From: Acidobacteriota bacterium | GTDB lineage: Bacteria; Acidobacteriota; Terriglobia; Acidiferrales; UBA7541 | Assembly (NCBI GenBank): GCA_027307115.1 | Contig: DAHUXN010000034.1 | Location: forward strand, 1-64,000 | DNA length: 64,000 bases | Direction of reading: 5' to 3' | Shown: in pieces, positions 60,335 through 64,000 of the stretch | Layout of the letters: every line of letters begins with the position of its first letter | How positions within the stretch are numbered: the stretch's first letter is position 1 | Translations under genes and position numbers: made by a program | The notes under the pieces: model-generated | The model's database searches: none | Told to the model about the DNA's origin: nothing | The model's input: only the letters and a program-made list of their open reading frames with translations

Positions 60335-60601
60335 ATGTCGTCAGCCAAGAAAAAACCCATTCGTGAGGTCGCCATTTCCACCTTTAAGGCCAAGTGTCTT
60401 TCGCTCCTTGGCGAAGTAAATAAGGCCCGCGTTCCCCTTCGCGTAACGAAACGCGGCAAGCCCATCGCTGACGTCTTCCCTCCATCGCCGGACCCCGAAC
60501 AGCACGATTGGATGGGCTCAATGTCTGACGTCATCGAGATCACTGGCGACATTGTTTCTCCCGTAATCGACATTCAGGAGATCGAGGCGCTCCGAAATTG
60601 A
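60335..60601 (+). CDS. Phd/YefM-type antitoxin
   Basis: An 88-residue protein. REVAISTFKAKCLSLLGEVN and VPLRVTKRGKPIADVFP match the Phd antitoxin fold: an N-terminal DNA-binding strand-helix unit and the conserved R-V-T-K-R-G-K-P strand; the acidic C-terminus (SMSDVIEITGDIVSPV) would wrap the toxin. Its stop overlaps the toxin start by 4 bases, the usual coupling. It lies between two divergent blocks of heme genes. Confidence 0.92.
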   Translation: MSSAKKKPIREVAISTFKAKCLSLLGEVNKARVPLRVTKRGKPIADVFPPSPDPEQHDWMGSMSDVIEITGDIVSPVIDIQEIEALRN

Positions 60602-60987
60602 AGCTTTTGCTGGATACCCATATTTGGCTCTGGAGCCTGGCCGAGCCGGCCCGCCTGTCGCGCCAAGTCCGGCGCGAGTTGAAAGACGCTGGCAACGAGC
60701 TGTGGCTCTCTCCCGTTAGCACCTGGGAGGCCCTGCTCCTACATGCCAAGGGACGTATCCGTTTACACGGCGATATCCGGGACTGGGTGGCAAACGCAAC
60801 CATGCACATGCGCGAAGCGCCCTTGACCCACGAGATTGTTGTCGCGGCCCAGGGACTCCCCCTTCAAAATCCTGACCCTGCGGATCGATTTTTGGCCGCC
60901 ACGGCCGAACTGCTTGGTCTCACGCTTGTGACCGCGGACCAACGCTTACTGGGATTAGGGAAGATAGCCACCCTCGCCAACCGTTAG
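60598..60987 (+). CDS. VapC-type PIN-domain toxin
   Basis: A 129-residue PIN ribonuclease beginning with TTG that overlaps the antitoxin stop. MKLLLDTHIWLWSLAEPARL contains the first catalytic aspartate, SPVSTWEALLLHAKGRI the glutamate, and NPDPADRFLAATAELLGLTL then VTADQRLLGLG the remaining aspartates. It should cleave tRNA or rRNA when free of antitoxin. All four acidic positions are present, so it is likely active. Confidence 0.95.
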   Translation: MKLLLDTHIWLWSLAEPARLSRQVRRELKDAGNELWLSPVSTWEALLLHAKGRIRLHGDIRDWVANATMHMREAPLTHEIVVAAQGLPLQNPDPADRFLAATAELLGLTLVTADQRLLGLGKIATLANR

Positions 60988-61145
60988 CAGTCTCTTGAAA
61001 AAAAACATTCGCTGTCATTCAGCTCGCCCTGACGCAGGAAGGGAGCCGCCATGCGGCGAGGGATCTGCTTTTTCGTCCGGTTTCTGTAACTGCGTCCCGC
61101 TCGCGATGACGGGCTTCTGATAAGATAGTGGCTGAACCGTTCACG

Positions 61146-62237
61146 ATGCCTTCAGCGAACGCATCCTCGACCAAGAAAGAAATCTTCCTGCGTGCCGCGC
61201 GGGGCGAACGGCCAGAGCGCGTTCCCACGTGGATTATGCGCCAAGCGGGACGCTATTTGCCCGGCTACCAAAAAATCCGCCGCCGCCATTCGTTTCTCGA
61301 AGTGGCGAAGACGCCGGATCTCGCCGCCGAAATCTCTCTCGAGCCGTACCATCTGCTCGACGTCGATGCCATCATTGTCTTCTCGGACATTTTAATCGTC
61401 GCGGAAGCGATGGGCGTGCCGCTCGAAATCAATGACGACGGGCCGCGCTTGGGGAATCTCGTGCGTGATTGGAAAGCGGCTGAGTCGCTCAAGGACTTTG
61501 ATCCCGAGCGCGAAACGCAATTCGTGGGCGGCGCTATTCGTGCCATCGTTCGCGCCGCCGGAGCCGATGTCCCGGTCCTCGGTTTCGCAGCCGCGCCTTG
61601 GACGCTCGCCTGCTATTTGGTCGAAGGCAGAACGCGAGGCGAGCTTTCGACGATCAAGCGCATGATGTACACGGAGCCCGCGCTGCTCCACGCGCTGCTC
61701 GAAAAAATCGCGCATGTTACGTCGCGCTATCTGAAAATGCAGCTCGAAGCCGGCGCCACTGCCGTGCAGATTTTCGACACTTGGGCGGGTGAGCTTTCCG
61801 CTCACGACTATGAAGTCTTCGAGCTGCGCGCGACCCAAAAACTGATCGCGGAATTGAACGCGGGCCAGGCACCCGTGATACTGTACGCCAAGAACGGCGC
61901 GCATTTACTTTCGGCGCTTGCCCGGACGGGAGCCAGTGTGCTGAGCGTTGATTGGCGTACCGATCTCGCCGACGCACGCAGGAAAATTGGCGCAAAAATC
62001 GCCCTGCAAGGCAATGTTGACCCTGCAATGCTTTTGAGTACGGAAGACAATGTCGAGTGGGCCGTGCGCGAAGCCATGACGAAAACCAGCGGCACCGGGC
62101 ATATTTTGAATCTGGGCCACGGAATTTTGCCTACGACGACGGTCGCGAATGCGCAGGCTTTTGTCCGCGCCGCGCGCGAATTTTCACAAGCCAAGCCGCC
62201 GCAGGCCGCCGCGGCACCGGACACAGGCAACCGATGA
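61146..62237 (+). CDS. hemE: Uroporphyrinogen decarboxylase
   Basis: Enzyme of 363 residues that removes four carboxyl groups from uroporphyrinogen III. PTWIMRQAGRYLPGYQKIRR is the diagnostic N-terminal motif with the substrate-binding arginines; ALLIVFSDIL-like AIIVFSDILIVAEAMG with the catalytic aspartate, GFAAAPWTLACYLVEG, and the end GHILNLGHGILPTTTV follow. Neither the ATG used nor a GTG six codons upstream has a good ribosome site. Its stop overlaps the hemN start (ATGA). Confidence 0.96.
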   Translation: MPSANASSTKKEIFLRAARGERPERVPTWIMRQAGRYLPGYQKIRRRHSFLEVAKTPDLAAEISLEPYHLLDVDAIIVFSDILIVAEAMGVPLEINDDGPRLGNLVRDWKAAESLKDFDPERETQFVGGAIRAIVRAAGADVPVLGFAAAPWTLACYLVEGRTRGELSTIKRMMYTEPALLHALLEKIAHVTSRYLKMQLEAGATAVQIFDTWAGELSAHDYEVFELRATQKLIAELNAGQAPVILYAKNGAHLLSALARTGASVLSVDWRTDLADARRKIGAKIALQGNVDPAMLLSTEDNVEWAVREAMTKTSGTGHILNLGHGILPTTTVANAQAFVRAAREFSQAKPPQAAAAPDTGNR

Positions 62238-63643
62238 GTTCGAAAATGCAGACCGCGAACGAAATGCCGGATCTCGAAGTCAGCGAGGATTTTCTCGCGA
62301 AATACAATCGCCCCGGCCCTCGATACACAAGCTATCCCACCGCGCCAGTCTGGGACGATAAATTTCATCAAGCCGACCTCGAGGAATTCCTCCGTAGCGC
62401 CGAATCCGCCGCCACCCCCGTGTCGCTTTATATGCATCTCCCCTTCTGCGAGAGCCTTTGTCTTTTCTGCGCGTGCAACGTGGTCATTCAAAAAGACAAG
62501 AAGGCCGCGATTCCCTATCTCGAATCGCTGAAAGCGGAAATCAATCACGTCAGCGGGTTTGTTTCGCCGCAACGCGAAGTTGTGCAATTCCACTGGGGCG
62601 GCGGCACGCCCACCTATTTGAGTCCCGCGCAATTGCAAGATCTGTTCGGCTACACGCGCGAGCGTTTCTCATTCGCGGCCAACGCCGAGATCGGCATTGA
62701 AGTCGATCCGCGCGTTACGACGCACGAGCATCTGGCAACCTTGCGAAAGCTTGGCTTCAACCGCCTGAGCATGGGTATTCAGGATTTCACGCCGGAAGTT
62801 CAGAAGACAATCCACCGCGTGCAGCCCTTCGAGTTGACGCGCGACTTGATCGTCGAAGCGCGAAGACTCGGATTCGACAGCGTGAACGTCGATTTGATTT
62901 ATGGCCTGCCATATCAAACGGCCGCGTCATTTGCGGAGAGCATCGACAAAGTTCTTGAGCTCAATCCCGATCGCATCGCGATGTTCAGTTACGCCCACGT
63001 GCCGTGGCTCCGCAAACAGCAGGGCGCGTTTCAGGGGCATTTGCCCGAGGGCATGGAGAAATTTCACATCTTCAAGATCGGTGTGGGAAAATTTACGGAC
63101 GCGGGCTATCTCTACATCGGCATGGACCACTTCGCGCGCCCGGGCGACGAGCTCGCCATCGCGCAAAGCAATCGCACTCTGCACCGTAATTTTCAGGGCT
63201 ATACCACGAAGGCGGGCGCCGATCTTTACGGCATGGGCGTCAGCGCGATCAGCAGCATCGGCGAAGCGTACGCGCAAAATGATCGCGCGCTCACAACGTA
63301 TCAATCGGCGATTGCTGAGCGTGGCTTGGCGACGATGCGCGGTTACCACCTGAACTCCGACGACCTGTTGCGCCGCGAAGTGATCACCAAGCTTCTGTGC
63401 CACACTGTCGTGCGCAAACGGGAGATCGAAAACACATTCCAGATTCGCTTCGATGAATATTTCGCCAGTGAGCTCGGCGAGCTGCGCGCCATGCGCGACG
63501 ACGGCCTTGTGCTTCTATCCGACGACGAAATACGCGTCACCACTCTGGGACGAATTTTCATTCGCAACCTTGCCATGCCGTTTGACCGCTATCTCCGCGA
63601 ACAGAAAATGGACTCGCGGCCACTCTTTTCGAAGACTCTCTGA
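62234..63643 (+). CDS. hemN: Oxygen-independent coproporphyrinogen III oxidase
   Basis: Radical-SAM enzyme of 469 residues that converts coproporphyrinogen III into protoporphyrinogen IX without oxygen. The [4Fe-4S] motif is CESLCLFC (C-x3-C-x2-C) within YMHLPFCESLCLFCACNVVI; HWGGGTPTYLSPAQLQDLFG binds SAM; FNRLSMGIQDFTPEVQKTIH follows, and the C-terminal HemN domain is present. Motif and length mark genuine HemN rather than the HemW heme chaperone. The ATG overlaps the hemE stop, which removes the longer upstream frame. Confidence 0.96.
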   Translation: MSSKMQTANEMPDLEVSEDFLAKYNRPGPRYTSYPTAPVWDDKFHQADLEEFLRSAESAATPVSLYMHLPFCESLCLFCACNVVIQKDKKAAIPYLESLKAEINHVSGFVSPQREVVQFHWGGGTPTYLSPAQLQDLFGYTRERFSFAANAEIGIEVDPRVTTHEHLATLRKLGFNRLSMGIQDFTPEVQKTIHRVQPFELTRDLIVEARRLGFDSVNVDLIYGLPYQTAASFAESIDKVLELNPDRIAMFSYAHVPWLRKQQGAFQGHLPEGMEKFHIFKIGVGKFTDAGYLYIGMDHFARPGDELAIAQSNRTLHRNFQGYTTKAGADLYGMGVSAISSIGEAYAQNDRALTTYQSAIAERGLATMRGYHLNSDDLLRREVITKLLCHTVVRKREIENTFQIRFDEYFASELGELRAMRDDGLVLLSDDEIRVTTLGRIFIRNLAMPFDRYLREQKMDSRPLFSKTL

Positions 63644-63658
63644 GATGTCCCTGCCCCA

Positions 63659-64000
63659 ATGAGCCCGCCACGTCAGGCAATTGTCGTTGGCGCGGGGATT
63701 TCTGGTCTTGCGTGCGCCTTGCGCCTTGCTGAAACGGGCATTGGTGTTCGAGTGCTCGAAGCAGCCGAACAACCGGGCGGAATGATTTCAACCGTCGAGC
63801 GCGATGGATTCCTTTTTGAGTCCGGCCCTCAGAGCTTCCAAATGACGCCGGACTTGCAGGAACTGATTCGCGCGGCGAACTTCGAGAGCGAGCTGATCGA
63901 AGCCGATCCCAAAACGCCTCGTTATGTATTGCTCGACGGAAAACTGCACCCCGCTCCGATGTCTCCTCCCACTCTGCTCAGCACTTCGCTGCTGGGCATG
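63659..64000 (+). CDS. hemG: Protoporphyrinogen oxidase, N-terminal part (window edge)
   Basis: The first 114 residues of a flavoprotein cut by the window end. AIVVGAGISGLACALRLAET is the Rossmann FAD-binding motif, VLEAAEQPGGMISTVERDG follows with the conserved E and G-G, and FESGPQSFQMTPDL is typical of HemY/PPOX (also called hemG). It oxidises protoporphyrinogen IX to protoporphyrin. It starts 15 bases after hemN and completes the hemE-N-oxidase order. The symbol hemY is also used. Confidence 0.9.
   Translation, partial: MSPPRQAIVVGAGISGLACALRLAETGIGVRVLEAAEQPGGMISTVERDGFLFESGPQSFQMTPDLQELIRAANFESELIEADPKTPRYVLLDGKLHPAPMSPPTLLSTSLLGM

Overview
The window looks like a chromosomal piece of an Acidobacteriota bacterium (inferred from gene content, not from a marker-gene tree). 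The indicators are an acidobacterial-type PadR regulator beside an 884-residue duplicated orphan permease, a 1189-residue Oar-like TonB receptor with an N-terminal carboxypeptidase-regulatory-like domain, Asp-box (sortilin/BNR) secreted propellers, tandem DUF507 genes, a BshB1-like deacetylase and PEP-CTERM proteins. Base composition is moderately GC-rich and many genes overlap by ATGA.

Layout. (1) 1-14,907 is an accessory island ending at the 3' end of ssrA (tmRNA, 14,908-15,288, minus). It holds a frameshifted tyrosine recombinase with a zinc-finger partner, small regulators, a GIY-YIG nuclease, a serine-recombinase module, a phosphatase, a GHKL-ATPase operon facing a ribbon-helix-helix/DNA-methyltransferase pair, a nucleotide-processing/membrane fusion protein, a methyltransferase relic and an ssrA-adjacent integrase. 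(2) 15,289-31,316 is mostly ordinary chromosome: MscS channel, two PEP-CTERM proteins each behind a sigma-54 type promoter, PadR plus ADOP permease, periplasmic rhodanese, a beta-hydroxyacid dehydrogenase, E1 alpha/beta of a 2-oxoacid dehydrogenase, an SDR, BshB1-like deacetylase, an M48 protease and DUF507 twins. (3) 31,348-40,716 is a 9.3-kb integrative element inside tRNA-Val(TAC), bounded by a perfect 45-bp direct repeat; it carries integrase, excisionase-like proteins, a protein with iteron-like repeats, a tape-measure/lysozyme fusion, phage-like small genes, and at its right end a second copy of the recombinase plus zinc-finger cassette seen at 1.1-2.8 kb. (4) tRNA-Asp(GTC) and a three-gene ArsR/VOC/SRPBCC operon follow. 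(5) 42.5-53.5 kb encodes large secreted or outer-membrane proteins. (6) 53.8-64.0 kb is a heme-biosynthesis locus: ccsA-hemA-hemC-hemD-hemB-hemL on the minus strand and hemE-hemN-protoporphyrinogen oxidase on the plus strand, with a Phd/VapC toxin-antitoxin pair between the divergent halves.

How it fits together. The heme genes make protoporphyrin from glutamyl-tRNA and are packed with overlapping starts and stops, implying translational coupling. The accessory parts look like layered integrations at RNA genes. The most promising unexplained systems are (a) the recombinase plus LxPWF zinc-finger cassette, present twice; (b) the GHKL ATPase operon opposite the RHH-methyltransferase pair, a candidate restriction or defence system; and (c) the deoxyribosyltransferase-like/transmembrane fusion beside it.
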